Source: Sinomonas sp. ASV486 (GTDB lineage Bacteria; Actinomycetota; Actinomycetes; Actinomycetales; Micrococcaceae). From it: 64,000 bases of DNA. Location: positions 186,001 to 250,000 of the forward strand of contig NZ_JAVFJK010000002.1 in NCBI RefSeq assembly GCF_030908215.1, in the 5' to 3' direction. The position numbers and the translations under genes are program-made. Shown here one piece after another: positions 1 through 8,755 of the stretch (the stretch's first letter is position 1; each line of letters begins with the position of its first letter). The notes under the pieces are model-generated. The model ran no database searches, had not been told where the DNA came from, and saw nothing but the letters and a program-made list of their open reading frames with translations.

Positions 1-488
1 GGCACCGCGGAGGCCCCACCGAGGAGGAGCCGCAGGCTCTGGGCACCCCCGCGCACAGGGGCCTCCCCCGGGACGCGCCAGAGTCCCGGAGGGACCAGTC
101 CCCAGACGAGCCCGCGCATGATCAGCTGATGGCCGCCCGCGGCGCCGGCGATCTGCGCCTCGGCGGCGCGGTAGCCGGACGCGGCGGCGGCGACGCCCCG
201 TGCGGTGGCCCGAGTGTCGAGGGCCGCCCGCGCCGCCTGCCCGATGAGGGCCGCGGCCTCGTCGTCGAACACCGCTGCCGAGGCGCTTCCGGCGCACGCA
301 CCCCGCCATACGGCCGCTCGGGCCGCCTCGAGGCACACGGGCAGGCCCGCGATCACCGAGGCGGCCGACGCGAGCGCGCCGATGGCCGTGTCGAGGGCCT
401 CCAGATTGACGCGGAACGACGCCCCACCGGTGACGACGAACGTCGAGGGGTCCCGGAGCTCCTCACCACTCACCGCGAATCCGGTCAT
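1..488 (-). CDS. hypothetical protein, partial (C-terminus beyond window start)
   Basis: An open frame runs leftward from an ATG at 488 to the window edge without a stop (162 codons visible). The product begins MTGFAVSGEELRDPS and continues as an alanine-rich, probably helical stretch to about residue 120. The start overlaps the stop of the upstream small gene in an ATGA tetranucleotide (485-488), so the two are almost certainly translationally coupled. The upstream partner looks like a WXG100-type protein, and coupling of a short WXG-like gene to a longer alanine-rich gene is typical of type VII secretion substrate loci; that role is inference. No domain is recognised by name. The rest of the gene, where any effector domain would sit, lies outside the window. 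Confidence 0.6.
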   Translation of the reverse strand, partial: MTGFAVSGEELRDPSTFVVTGGASFRVNLEALDTAIGALASAASVIAGLPVCLEAARAAVWRGACAGSASAAVFDDEAAALIGQAARAALDTRATARGVAAAASGYRAAEAQIAGAAGGHQLIMRGLVWGLVPPGLWRVPGEAPVRGGAQSLRLLLGGASAV

Positions 489-949
489 CTGCAGGCCGCC
501 CCGTCCGCGGGGCCCGGGCCAGCGGACGGACCGGCAGAACCCCGTGTGAAGGCCGGGCCGCTCGGCGTCTCAAGACGCAGGGCGGGTGTGGGCGCGGGCA
601 GGGGCGCGATGGGGCCGACAGGTCGTCCTGCCACTAGCCAGGCGGGGCCGGACGCGGGCGCTCCGACCGGACCGCGCGCGCCCGGGAGTCCAGAGCATGC
701 CGCAGAGTCGGCCTGTAGGGCCGCCGCCACCATGGCGAGCCCGGCCAGGCCCGCCGCGAGTGCGGCCAGCCGCGCAGCAATCGCGGCGGTCGAGGTGCCG
801 AAGGCGGCAGCGGCGGGGCCGCCCCATTCGACGGCCTCGGCCCGACCCAGGGACGCCCGCGCCTCGTCGACCTCGTCCTGGGCCTTCGCGAGCTGCGTCG
901 CCGCAGCCCGGAGTTCGGCCTCGTCGTGGCCGCATGTCGTTCCGGTCAT
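485..949 (-). CDS. small WXG100-like protein (possible type VII secretion substrate)
   Basis: The product has 154 residues. The start at 949 has the sequence GGAGGGG just upstream. The first half is helical and alanine/glutamate-rich, with a Trp-Gly-Gly turn at residues 42-44 followed by PAAAAF. This is the W-x-G hairpin layout of ESAT-6/WXG100 proteins. A hydrophobic alanine/leucine stretch follows (about 55-78), then a proline/glycine-rich tail. The family is usually about 100 residues, so the tail is an extension. It overlaps the next gene by ATGA. Assignment rests on the motif and helical pattern only; it could also be an unrelated actinobacterial helical protein. Confidence 0.55.
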   Translation of the reverse strand: MTGTTCGHDEAELRAAATQLAKAQDEVDEARASLGRAEAVEWGGPAAAAFGTSTAAIAARLAALAAGLAGLAMVAAALQADSAACSGLPGARGPVGAPASGPAWLVAGRPVGPIAPLPAPTPALRLETPSGPAFTRGSAGPSAGPGPADGAACR

Positions 950-1126
950 GGTCCCCTCCCCCACTCCTCCGCGTCCGTTCGCCGCGGTATCCCCGACGCT
1001 AGGCGCCCCCGGCAGCGCGCGGTGCGGCCCGGCGTCGTATGTGGACGACATGCCGTTCCCGAGACCTGTGGAGGACAAGACAGGCGAGCCCCGCTGAGCC
1101 GCAGGGCACGGGAGTGCCATGGAAGA

Positions 1127-2587
1127 ATGGAGGTCATGGCTGATTCATCCTCGCGCATCCCGTCCGGACGTCTTTCCCTTGCCGCCGGTGAGGCTGCCGG
1201 GCCGGCAGCCGCGCAGAACATCGCCCTCGGTCCGCTCGACGGGCGCTATCGGCCGGCCGTCGCGCCGCTTGTCGACTACCTGTCCGAGGCCGCGCTCAAC
1301 CGCGACCGCGTGGCGGTGGAAGTCGAGTGGCTCATCCATCTGACCCGCAACTCGGTCCTCCCCGGCGCGGGTCCGCTCACCGCCGAGCAGGAGGAGGGCC
1401 TGCGGAAGATCGTCACGGAGTTCGACGCCGCCTCGGTCGGCGAGCTCGCGGAGATCGAGGCCGTCACAGTGCACGACGTCAAGGCCGTCGAGTACTACAT
1501 CGGACGGCGCCTCGAGGGCCTCGGCATCAAGGACCTGACCCCCATGGTGCACTTCGGCTGCACCTCCGAGGACATCAACAACCTCTCGTACGCGCTGGGT
1601 ATCAAGGGCGCCGTCGAGGACGTGTGGCTCCCCGCCGCCCGCGCGCTCGTGGACCAGATCGCCGAGATGGCCCGCACCAATCGCGACGTGCCGATGCTCT
1701 CGCGCACGCACGGCCAGCCCGCGACCCCCACGAGCCTGGGCAAAGAGCTCGCGGTCATGGCGCACCGCCTCGGCCGGCAGCTCACGCGGATCGGGCGCAC
1801 CGAGTACCTCGGGAAGATCAACGGCGCGACAGGCGACTTCGCGGCGCACGTCGCGTCCGTGCCCCGGGCGGACTGGCAGCAGGTCTCGGAGTCCTTCGTC
1901 GAGGGTCTCGGACTCACGTGGAACCCCCTGACCACGCAGATCGAGAGCCACGACTGGCAGGCCGAGCTGTACGCGGACGTGTCGCGCTTCAACCGGATCC
2001 TGCACAACGTGTGCACCGACATCTGGAGCTACATCTCCATCGGCTACTTCGCGCAGATCCCGGTGGCTGGCGCGACGGGGTCCTCGACGATGCCGCACAA
2101 GGTCAACCCGATCCGCTTCGAGAACGCCGAGGCCAACCTCGAGATCTCGTCGTCGCTCCTCGATACGCTCGGCGCAACCCTCGTGACGTCACGCTGGCAG
2201 CGCGACCTCACCGACTCGTCCTCGCAGCGCAACATCGGCGTCGCGTTCGGCCACTCCCTCCTCGCGATCTCCAACGTGGCCAAGGGGCTCGACCGGCTCG
2301 ACGTCGCCGAGGGTGTCCTCGCCGCGGACCTCGACTCGAACTGGGAAGTGCTCGCCGAGGCGATCCAGATGGTCATGCGCGCCGAGGCCATCGCGGGCGT
2401 CCCGGGCATGGACAACCCGTACGAGAGGCTCAAGGACCTCACCCGTGGCCACCGCGTCGACGCCGCGCGCATGAAGGAGTTCGTCTCGGGCCTCGGCCTC
2501 TCCGCTGACGCCGAGGCACGCCTTCTGGCCCTCACCCCGGGCACGTACAACGGCATCGCGGGCAAGCTCGTGGACCACCTCGGCTGA
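1127..2587 (+). CDS. purB: adenylosuccinate lyase
   Basis: PurB cleaves adenylosuccinate to AMP and fumarate, and SAICAR to AICAR, in cytoplasmic purine synthesis. The protein is about 486 residues, normal for actinobacterial PurB. It shows ALGPLDGRYRPAV near the N-terminus, the TSEDINNL segment, the SRTHGQPATPTS active-site histidine segment and the signature GSSTMPHKVNPI of the fumarase/aspartase superfamily. Two in-frame ATGs are possible: 1127 (GGAAG directly in front) and 1136 (GGAGG only two bases in front). Neither has ideal spacing, so the start is uncertain by three codons. It stands alone between divergent small genes and a convergent membrane protein gene. Confidence 0.95.
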   Translation: MEVMADSSSRIPSGRLSLAAGEAAGPAAAQNIALGPLDGRYRPAVAPLVDYLSEAALNRDRVAVEVEWLIHLTRNSVLPGAGPLTAEQEEGLRKIVTEFDAASVGELAEIEAVTVHDVKAVEYYIGRRLEGLGIKDLTPMVHFGCTSEDINNLSYALGIKGAVEDVWLPAARALVDQIAEMARTNRDVPMLSRTHGQPATPTSLGKELAVMAHRLGRQLTRIGRTEYLGKINGATGDFAAHVASVPRADWQQVSESFVEGLGLTWNPLTTQIESHDWQAELYADVSRFNRILHNVCTDIWSYISIGYFAQIPVAGATGSSTMPHKVNPIRFENAEANLEISSSLLDTLGATLVTSRWQRDLTDSSSQRNIGVAFGHSLLAISNVAKGLDRLDVAEGVLAADLDSNWEVLAEAIQMVMRAEAIAGVPGMDNPYERLKDLTRGHRVDAARMKEFVSGLGLSADAEARLLALTPGTYNGIAGKLVDHLG

Positions 2588-2665
2588 CGACCGCATCCCG
2601 TACCGCGCACGACGGCGCGCTGGCACCCCGACGGTGACGGCGCCGCCGTGTCCGGACCGGTCCGC
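2588..2665. terminator. convergent intergenic region with inverted GC-rich motifs
   Basis: The short gap between the purB stop and the stop of the convergent membrane protein gene holds ACGACGGCGCG at about 2610, the self-complementary GACGGCGCCGCCGT near 2636-2650 and CGGACCGGTCCG overlapping the end of the leftward gene. These can fold into compact hairpins serving both strands. No T tract follows, which is common in high-GC actinobacteria. The ACGACGGCG motif recurs elsewhere in the window. Confidence 0.35.
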
Positions 2666-3754
2666 CTACTCCTGCGGACGCCCGCGACCCTGACGAAGCT
2701 CCCGGGCGCGGCGGATGTCATCCTCGGCGACCTTCTTCCTCTTCTCTGTCAGGACCGTGTCCTTGGGCGGGAGCTGGATCGACTGCTCGGCCCCGATACC
2801 GGCCTGGAGCTCGCGTCCGCGCTCGGTCTCGGCGTCGAACTCCGCCCCAAAGAGCAGGGACATGTTCACGAGCCAGAGCCACAGGAGCAGGATGATCACG
2901 CCGCCCAGCGCACCGTACGTCTTGTTGTAGTGCCCGAAGTTGGCCACGTAGAACCCGAAGGCCGCCGTGGTTAGGGCCAGGACGAGCAGCGCGATGACCG
3001 AGCCCACTGTGACCCACCGGAACTTCGGCTGCTTGACGTTGGGGGTGAAGTAGTACAGCGAGGCGATGAGGATCATCACGAGGATGAGCAGCACCGGCCA
3101 CTTCGCGATGCTCCAGATCGCGACCGCGAACCCCCCTAGCCCGATCACGTTCCCCACGGCCTCCGCCACGGGGCCGCTGAGGACGAGCATCGCGGACACC
3201 GCCGCGATCAGGATCACCGACGCGATCGTTACGGCGAGCATCGTCCCGCGGAGTCGAAGGAATCCCCTCCCCTCGCTGACCTCATAGACGCGGTTCATGG
3301 CACGCCCGAAGGCCCGCACATAGCCTGAGGCCGACCATACAGCGCCGAGGATGCCGACTATCAGCGTGAGGCCCGCGGCTGGGCTCCGCACCAGCTCCTC
3401 GACCGGACCGCGGACGGTCTCGGCAGCCGAGCCCGGAGCGATCGAATTGACGATGTCCAGCATCCCCGACACTGTCCTCTCCGCCTGGCCGAAGACTCCC
3501 AGAACCGAGACCAGGGCCAGGAGCGCCGGGAACAGCGAGAGCACCGCGTAGTAGGTCAACGAGGCTGCCAGGTCGGGGCAGGCATCCTTGGTGAACTCGC
3601 GGAAGGTCTTCAGCGCGATGTACTTCCACGACGGTTTCGTCACCTCGCGCATGCGGTCAGGCTTGCGTGCGTCGTCTGGCGCCGGGGCCGTCGACGACTT
3701 GCGCTCAGTCTGTACCGCATTCTGGTCGGTCATGGCTGCGTTCGCGTCGGTCAT
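2666..3754 (-). CDS. YihY/virulence factor BrkB family inner-membrane protein
   Basis: The 362-residue product has a hydrophilic N-terminus (about 1-50), then several hydrophobic segments with the family hallmarks LAASLTYYAVLSLFPALLAL and, near the C-terminus, YGALGGVIILLLWLWLVN. About six membrane helices are expected, and a charged Lys/Arg/Glu-rich tail closes the protein. The BrkB/YihY family (once called RNase BN) has no settled biochemical role. The first residues contain a doubled start-like motif (MTDANAA, MTDQNAV), so translation could begin seven codons later. A TAAATA box lies about ten bases before the start and no clear Shine-Dalgarno site is seen, so a leaderless message is possible. 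It is convergent with purB. Confidence 0.85.
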   Translation of the reverse strand: MTDANAAMTDQNAVQTERKSSTAPAPDDARKPDRMREVTKPSWKYIALKTFREFTKDACPDLAASLTYYAVLSLFPALLALVSVLGVFGQAERTVSGMLDIVNSIAPGSAAETVRGPVEELVRSPAAGLTLIVGILGAVWSASGYVRAFGRAMNRVYEVSEGRGFLRLRGTMLAVTIASVILIAAVSAMLVLSGPVAEAVGNVIGLGGFAVAIWSIAKWPVLLILVMILIASLYYFTPNVKQPKFRWVTVGSVIALLVLALTTAAFGFYVANFGHYNKTYGALGGVIILLLWLWLVNMSLLFGAEFDAETERGRELQAGIGAEQSIQLPPKDTVLTEKRKKVAEDDIRRARELRQGRGRPQE

Positions 3755-3832
3755 GCGCGCTTATTTACCCAGTGCGCGCACAGAGCAATCGGGCGTACTC
3801 CCTCCGGATTTCGCGCCGCGGCACTGCTCGTG

Positions 3833-3838
3833 TAAAGT
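3833..3838 (+). promoter_or_regulatory. -10 box of the initiator tRNA gene
   Basis: TAAAGT is placed 11 bases before the tRNA 5' end, as expected for a -10 element. The -35 region (about 3810-3815) is weak. This is a call from position and sequence only. Confidence 0.4.
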
Positions 3839-3849
3839 AGATCAAGCGC

Positions 3850-3923
3850 CGCGGGGTGGAGCAGTTCGGTAGCTCGCTGGGCTCATAACCCAGAGGTCGC
3901 AGGTTCAAATCCTGTCCCCGCAA
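3850..3923 (+). tRNA. initiator tRNA-Met (CAT)
   Basis: A complete cloverleaf can be drawn. Acceptor strand GCGGGG (3851-3856) pairs with CCCCGC (3916-3921). The anticodon stem CTGGG/CCCAG surrounds the loop with anticodon CAT at 3884-3886, and the T-arm contains GGTTCAAATCC. Position 1 is C facing A at position 72 (no pair), and three G:C pairs stack at the base of the anticodon stem. Both are hallmarks of initiator rather than elongator tRNA-Met. The CCA end is not encoded (CGA follows). It is a single tRNA gene, with a strong terminator eight bases downstream. Confidence 0.97.
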
Positions 3924-3930
3924 CGAAAAG

Positions 3931-3968
3931 AAGGCCCCTGATCCGGGAAGACCGGATCAGGGGCCTTT
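3931..3968. terminator. strong bidirectional rho-independent terminator
   Basis: A perfect 16-bp stem (3931-3946 with 3952-3967) closes a five-base GAAGA loop and is followed by TTTCT; an A-rich stretch precedes it on the other side. It lies between the tRNA-Met gene and the convergent nitronate monooxygenase gene, so it can stop transcription from both directions. It is the only classical stem plus T-tract terminator I see in the window. Confidence 0.9.
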
Positions 3969-4005
3969 CTGCGTGTGGAGTCGAACGCGCGGCCCCACAC
4001 ACCGG

Positions 4006-4986
4006 CTAGACGAGCGTCGCGGCGCGGGTACCCGTCCAGATCGGCGTGGCGAGTGCGGCGTCGTACTCCGAGCGCAGGCGGGCGACGACGTCGGCCGCCG
4101 ACTCGACGGACTTGATGGCGCCGATGCCCTGGCCCGAACCCCAGATGTCACGCCAGGCCTTGGCACTGGCGGAGCCGAAGTCCATCGCGGACGGGTTGGA
4201 GACGGGGAGGTTGTCCGGGTCGTACCCCGCGGCGGCGATGCTCCCGCGCAGGTAGTTGCCGTGCACGCCCGTGAAGAGGTTCGAGTACACGATGTCATCG
4301 GCGGTGCTGTCGACGAGCATCTGCTTGTACCCGGGCACGGCGTTGGCCTCGTGCGTGGCGAGGAATGCGGTCCCCACATACGCCATGTCGGCGCCCGCCA
4401 CTTGTGCCGCGAGGATCGAACGGCCGTGGGCGAGTGCCCCCGAGAGCAGCAGCGGGCCGCCGAACCATTCGCGGATCTCGTTCAGCAGCGCGAACGGCGA
4501 GATGGTGCCTGCGTGGCCGCCGGCGCCGGCCGCGACGGCAATCAGCCCGTCTGCGCCCTTCTCCACTGCCTTGTGGGCAAACCGGTTGTTGATCACATCG
4601 TGCAGCACGATGCCGCCGTAGGAGTGGACGGCCTCATTGAGCTCCGGGCGCGCGCCCAGCGAGGTGATGACGATCGGCACCTTGAAGTCGACGCACGCCT
4701 GGAGGTCCCTCTCGAGCCTGTCGTTGGACCGGTGGACGATCTGGTTGACCGCGAATGGCGCAGCTGGCCGGTCGGGGTTGGCCTCCGTGTGCGCGGCGAG
4801 GGTCTCGGTGATCTCCGCGAGCCAGTCGCGCAATGCCGACTCCGGGCGGGCGTTGAGGGCCGGGAAGGAGCCGACGACGCCGGCCTTCGACTGGGCGATC
4901 ACGAGCGCCGGGTTCGACACGATGAACATCGGCGACGCCAGGACTGGCAGCGTCAGCGGGCCACTGAGGATCGGTGGCAGGGGCAT
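4006..4986 (-). CDS. nitronate monooxygenase / NAD(P)H-dependent flavin oxidoreductase
   Basis: The 326-residue product is a TIM-barrel flavoprotein of the 2-nitropropane dioxygenase (NMO) family, which oxidises alkyl nitronates with FMN and oxygen in the cytoplasm. Seen in the sequence: an N-terminal substrate-side segment with PVLASPMF, the FMN/phosphate-binding GAGGHAGT segment, PLLLSGALAHG and the glycine-rich GADMAYVGTAF strand. The ATG at 4986 has AAGGAG five bases upstream; a GTG one codon earlier is less likely. It diverges from an AraC-type regulator gene, which may control it. Substrate specificity in this broad family cannot be told from sequence. Confidence 0.85.
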   Translation of the reverse strand: MPLPPILSGPLTLPVLASPMFIVSNPALVIAQSKAGVVGSFPALNARPESALRDWLAEITETLAAHTEANPDRPAAPFAVNQIVHRSNDRLERDLQACVDFKVPIVITSLGARPELNEAVHSYGGIVLHDVINNRFAHKAVEKGADGLIAVAAGAGGHAGTISPFALLNEIREWFGGPLLLSGALAHGRSILAAQVAGADMAYVGTAFLATHEANAVPGYKQMLVDSTADDIVYSNLFTGVHGNYLRGSIAAAGYDPDNLPVSNPSAMDFGSASAKAWRDIWGSGQGIGAIKSVESAADVVARLRSEYDAALATPIWTGTRAATLV

Positions 4987-5081
4987 CACAACTCCTTGAG
5001 GTCAGAGGTCTGCTTCCATTCTCACCCTCACGGGAAGCAGGTTCTTAGCTTTGGACGACATCGCGTTAACCCTGGGTGACA

Positions 5082-6086
5082 ATGGATCACGTGAGCTACC
5101 TTCGGTCTGCCAGCCTGCGTGGGTTCCGGACCATCGCCACGGCGTTCGGCGGAGACGCGGATTCCCTCGCAGCACGATCGGGCCTTCCCCCGCGCTGCCT
5201 GGACCTGGACGACATGCTCATTCCCGCGACGAGGACGGCCGCGATGCTCGAACTCGCCGCCGACGAACTCGAGTGCCCCGACCTGGGGCTGCGGATGGCG
5301 AAGCTGCAGTCGGTCTCGGTGCTGGGGCCCCTTGCGATTGCCATGACCAACTCGCCGAGCATCGGTGGGGCGCTGGATTCCCTTGCGCGGTACCTCTCGG
5401 TCCACAGCCGCGTCCTGACGCTGAGCCTGCGGGAGAACCCCGACGGGACGGCCATCTTCTACGGCCCGGCCGGTGCCGGCGGCCCCGTGCAGGCGATCGA
5501 CCTCGGCCTGGGCTTCATCCACCGCACCATCACCTTCCTCAACCGGGGCCGGTACGGCCTCCTGGGCGTGGAGCTCCCGTACGTGCCCGCGGCGCCGCTC
5601 GAGACGGTGGAGGCGTTCTTCGGGGCACCCGTGCGCGTGGGCGGCGTCGAGAGCGCCGCAGTCCTGAGGCTTCCTGCCGACCTCCCCGGGCGGGCTCTGG
5701 TCGGGGTCAACGAGACGCTTCGCCAGCTCGCGGTGGCCTTCCTCGACGAGCAGAGCTCAGGGCAGGGCCACGACGTGGTGCCACGAGTCCAGACCGCCGT
5801 CCGCGAGAGCCTGGGGACCGGCAAGGTCGAGCTGGCAGGGGTCGCTCGGCTGATGTTCATGCATCCCCGGACCCTGCAGCGCCAACTTGCCGCGGCCGGC
5901 GTCACCTTCGGCGGCGTCGTCGACGACGCCCGGCGGGAGACCGCGCTCCGCCTCCTCATGAGCACGTCCGTGAGCCTCGGGCAGATCGCCGCCATGGTCG
6001 GCTTCACCGACCAGCCCTCCTTCACGAGGGCGGCTCGGCGCTGGTGGGACGCGCCGCCGAGTCAGGTCCGCGCCCGGCGGACCTGA
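5082..6086 (+). CDS. AraC family transcriptional regulator
   Basis: The product is about 334 residues. The first 190 or so match the arabinose-binding-domain type of N-terminus seen in OruR/QhpR/GliR-like AraC proteins. The C-terminal part (from about 240) holds the two helix-turn-helix motifs, including the second motif with LGQIAAMVGFTDQPSFTRAARRW. Possible starts are ATG 5082, GTG 5076 and GTG 5091; none has a clear Shine-Dalgarno site, and I chose the ATG. It diverges from the nitronate monooxygenase gene with about 95 bases between them, so that gene is the likely target. The ligand is unknown. Confidence 0.85.
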   Translation: MDHVSYLRSASLRGFRTIATAFGGDADSLAARSGLPPRCLDLDDMLIPATRTAAMLELAADELECPDLGLRMAKLQSVSVLGPLAIAMTNSPSIGGALDSLARYLSVHSRVLTLSLRENPDGTAIFYGPAGAGGPVQAIDLGLGFIHRTITFLNRGRYGLLGVELPYVPAAPLETVEAFFGAPVRVGGVESAAVLRLPADLPGRALVGVNETLRQLAVAFLDEQSSGQGHDVVPRVQTAVRESLGTGKVELAGVARLMFMHPRTLQRQLAAAGVTFGGVVDDARRETALRLLMSTSVSLGQIAAMVGFTDQPSFTRAARRWWDAPPSQVRARRT

Positions 6087-6136
6087 CTCTTCTCTTGGCG
6101 CGACACCGTTATGAAAACGTAAAAATGCCGCGTTCA

Positions 6137-6236
6137 GGGCCTGTTGGCCCCTTAGGCTTATTACTGCCGGGTACCCCCCAAGCCCGGAGAGAGCGCGTCG
6201 CCAGCCGATCCCCCCAATGACTGGCGGCGCGCTCTC
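6137..6236. terminator. two hairpins after the AraC gene
   Basis: The 264-base gap after the regulator contains a small hairpin, GGGCC-TGTT-GGCCC (6137-6150). It also contains a larger one with 16-bp arms (6189-6204 with 6221-6236, a single G-T pair) around a 16-base loop. Neither has a T tract. The AT-rich segment 6107-6125 before them could be a promoter. These may terminate the regulator transcript or form a leader for the next gene; I do not recognise a riboswitch. Confidence 0.4.
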
Positions 6237-6350
6237 GCGTTCAACCGCGGCAACACCGGCACGCGCTCTCTGACGATATGGCCCTGTACGCGCAGTCTCG
6301 CCGGATCTATCATTCAACTGCTCCACTGAAGCAGGCGCCGGGTGATCACG

Positions 6351-6941
6351 ATGTCCGACTCGACTGACCATCGGCCCGCCTCGTGGTGGACCACCCTTCC
6401 GGGGATCCTCACAGGCGTTGCCGCGCTCATCACCGCTGTGGCGGGGGTGTTCTTCGGCATCATGCAGCTCAACACGGGTTCTGCACCGGCGACGGCCCCA
6501 GCGAGGCCATCGAGCTCGGCGTCGCTGGCACCCGGACGGACGGCGGCGAGCACTCCACCGGTCGGGGAGCGGTCAGCCGGACCAGCGCCGCTGGACGTGG
6601 CCGTGTCGCACGACCCTGTGCGGGTGGGGGACGCCGAATACACGGTCCAGAATGCCCTCACTCGGGCCGACACGGATGGCATGGTGGCCATCGAGTTCAC
6701 GGTGCGGTGCTTCAATTACGGGCGCTATGACCTGAACTTCTGGGATCAGACGTTCCGCGCGCAGCTCGGATCGGAGACCTATGCGCCGACCTCGTTCCTC
6801 GACGACGTCGTCCCCGGCGATTCCAGCAAGACGGGTATGGTCCGGTTCGTCCTTCCGGATGGGGCGCGGAGCTTCGCCCTCACCATCAGGTTCCCCGAAG
6901 GCGACCGGAACGTGACGGTGGTGCTCGCCCCGCGCTCGTGA
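6351..6941 (+). CDS. membrane-anchored extracellular protein of unknown function (DUF4352-like fold)
   Basis: The product is 196 residues. A short cytoplasmic N-terminus (1-17) precedes one hydrophobic helix (about 18-40, GILTGVAALITAVAGVFFG). A Pro/Ala/Ser/Thr linker (45-75) then leads to a compact beta-rich domain (80-196). The layout, with a segment on a property being absent or present in calcium-free conditions (VRVGDAEYTVQNALTRAD), resembles DUF4352 exported proteins. ATG 6351 is preferred, but a GTG three codons earlier is possible; no strong ribosome site is visible. Function unknown. The next gene is convergent, ending only 10 bases away. Confidence 0.65.
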   Translation: MSDSTDHRPASWWTTLPGILTGVAALITAVAGVFFGIMQLNTGSAPATAPARPSSSASLAPGRTAASTPPVGERSAGPAPLDVAVSHDPVRVGDAEYTVQNALTRADTDGMVAIEFTVRCFNYGRYDLNFWDQTFRAQLGSETYAPTSFLDDVVPGDSSKTGMVRFVLPDGARSFALTIRFPEGDRNVTVVLAPRS

Positions 6942-6951
6942 CCCAACGAGC

Positions 6952-8700
6952 CTAGGCAAGTGCAGCCGCGGCGCGCCCGGCCACCCGCCCCGAGAACAGG
7001 CACCCGCCCAGGAACGTGCCCTCCAGCGCGTTGTAGCCCATCATGCCGCCGCCCCCGAACCCCGCGACCTCGCCGGCTGCGTACAATCCCGGGACCGCGA
7101 CGCCGGACGACGAGAGGCACCGGCCGGACAGGTCCGTCTCGAGGCCTCCGAGCGTCTTGCGCGTGAGGATGTTGAGTCGGACGGCAATGAGCGGGGCGTG
7201 CTTCGGGTCGAGGATTCGGTGCGGCGCCGCCACCCGGATGAGCCTGTCGCCAACATACTTCCGGTGCGAACGAAGGAACGTGACCTGGGCGTCCTTGCCG
7301 AACGCATTCTCGATCTCCGCATCACGCGCCTCGAGCACCCTGCGCACGGCGGCCTCGGACAGGAGCCCTGGCTCGCCCACCCGGTTCATCCCCGTCACGA
7401 GCTCCCCCAGCGTGGATGCCACGACGAAGTCGGCCCCGTGCCGCTTGAACGCCTCGACGCTCCCCGGCGCACCAGGCAGCACCCGCGAAGCCAGGAGTCG
7501 CACGTCCTTCCCTGTCAGGTCCGGGTTCTGCTCCGACCCAGAGAGCATGAACTCCTTCTCGATGATCGACTGCGTGAGCACGAACCACGAGTAGTCGTAC
7601 CCGGTTCCACGGAGGTGCCTGAGGGTCCCGAGCGTGTCGAACCCCGGGAACAGCGGCGCTGGCAGCCGGCGCCCGGCCGCGTCGAGCCACACCGAGGACG
7701 GCCCCGGCAGGATTCGAATCCCGTGGTTCTCCCACACTGGATCCCAGTTGCGGATCCCCTCGGTGTAGTGCCACATGCGGTCGCCGTTGATCACGCGCGC
7801 GCCGGCGGCCTCCGCGATCCCGAGCATCCGGCCGTCCACGTGGGCGGGAACGCCCGCCACCATGGTCCTCGGTGGGGTCCCGAGCCGTTCGGGCCACAGC
7901 GAGCGGACCAGATCCAGATTGCCGCCCACGCCTCCGGACGCGATCACGACGGCGCCCGCTTCTACCGCGAACTCCCCCACCGTTTCGCGACTGCTGGCCT
8001 TCCCCCGCACGACGTCCGACGGCGCGAGGCGGGCTCCGCGCACGCCTGTCACCGCGCCGTCGTGCGTCACCACCTCGTCGACCCGGTGCCGGAACAGGAA
8101 GCGGATCCGGGCGGCGTCGGCATGCGCGCGGGCGCGGCGGAGGAACGGCGCGAGGACGCCGGGCCCGGTGCCCCACGTGACGTGGAAGCGGGGCACGGAA
8201 TTGCCGTGGCCGTCGGCGCGTCCGTCGCCGCGCTCGGCCCAGCCGACCACGGGGAAGAACCGCACACCCATCCCGTGCAGCCACGCCCGCTTCTCGCCCG
8301 CCGCGAAATCGAGGTAGGCCTCTGCCCATTGGCGCGGCCAGAAGTCCTCGGGGCGGTCGAACTGGGCGGAGCCGAACCAGTCCTGCCGCGCGAGGGCGAG
8401 CGAGTCGTGCACACCGAGGCGCCGCTGCTCGGGGGTGTCGACGAGGAAGAGGCCCCCGAGGGACCAGTGTGCCTGCCCGCCGAGGGACTGCGGTGGCTCC
8501 TGGTCGAGGACCACGACGTCACGCCCGGCGTCCGCCGCCTCGACCGCGGCGACGAGCCCGGCGAGCCCCGCGCCCACCACGCAGACGTCCGCGTGCACCG
8601 TTTGATCGGGCGCGGCCTGGTCCGGCGCCGTCCGATCCAGCGCCGTTGGATCCGGCGCCGTCCGATCCGTCTGGGGCTGATCCAGCTGGGACTCATCCAT
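6952..8700 (-). CDS. FAD-binding dehydrogenase (KstD/flavocytochrome c-type FAD domain)
   Basis: The 582-residue product has a dinucleotide-binding motif VVGAGLAGLVAA from about residue 42, GGLFLVDTP, VIASGGVGGN in the FAD domain, and a C-terminal GLYAAGEVAGFGGGGMMGYNA flavin-closing segment (split here over adjoining pieces of the same motif). This pattern fits the FAD_binding_2 family (putative FAD-binding dehydrogenase near 3-ketosteroid dehydrogenases). The N-terminus carries a five-residue tandem repeat (DRTAP, DPTAL, DRTAP, DQAAP) ahead of the FAD fold, encoded by 15-bp repeats at about 8595-8680. The start at 8700 has GGAGGG seven bases upstream. It diverges from a methyltransferase gene. 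The substrate is unknown. Confidence 0.8.
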   Translation of the reverse strand: MDESQLDQPQTDRTAPDPTALDRTAPDQAAPDQTVHADVCVVGAGLAGLVAAVEAADAGRDVVVLDQEPPQSLGGQAHWSLGGLFLVDTPEQRRLGVHDSLALARQDWFGSAQFDRPEDFWPRQWAEAYLDFAAGEKRAWLHGMGVRFFPVVGWAERGDGRADGHGNSVPRFHVTWGTGPGVLAPFLRRARAHADAARIRFLFRHRVDEVVTHDGAVTGVRGARLAPSDVVRGKASSRETVGEFAVEAGAVVIASGGVGGNLDLVRSLWPERLGTPPRTMVAGVPAHVDGRMLGIAEAAGARVINGDRMWHYTEGIRNWDPVWENHGIRILPGPSSVWLDAAGRRLPAPLFPGFDTLGTLRHLRGTGYDYSWFVLTQSIIEKEFMLSGSEQNPDLTGKDVRLLASRVLPGAPGSVEAFKRHGADFVVASTLGELVTGMNRVGEPGLLSEAAVRRVLEARDAEIENAFGKDAQVTFLRSHRKYVGDRLIRVAAPHRILDPKHAPLIAVRLNILTRKTLGGLETDLSGRCLSSSGVAVPGLYAAGEVAGFGGGGMMGYNALEGTFLGGCLFSGRVAGRAAAALA

Positions 8701-8755
8701 GGGCCCACCCTCCCGGGCGATGCCGCGCGCGTCAACGGTGCCGCATACTGGCAGC

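Noticed and set aside
129-1097. Long open plus-strand frames over the first kilobase
   Set aside because: They lie opposite the two minus-strand genes that show a ribosome site, a WXG-type turn and an ATGA overlap. The plus-strand translations are Arg/Pro/Gly-rich without any fold.
6189-6236. Riboswitch before the membrane-anchored protein gene
   Set aside because: A clear hairpin is present but no conserved core of a known riboswitch class can be matched by eye, and the gene has no metabolic link.
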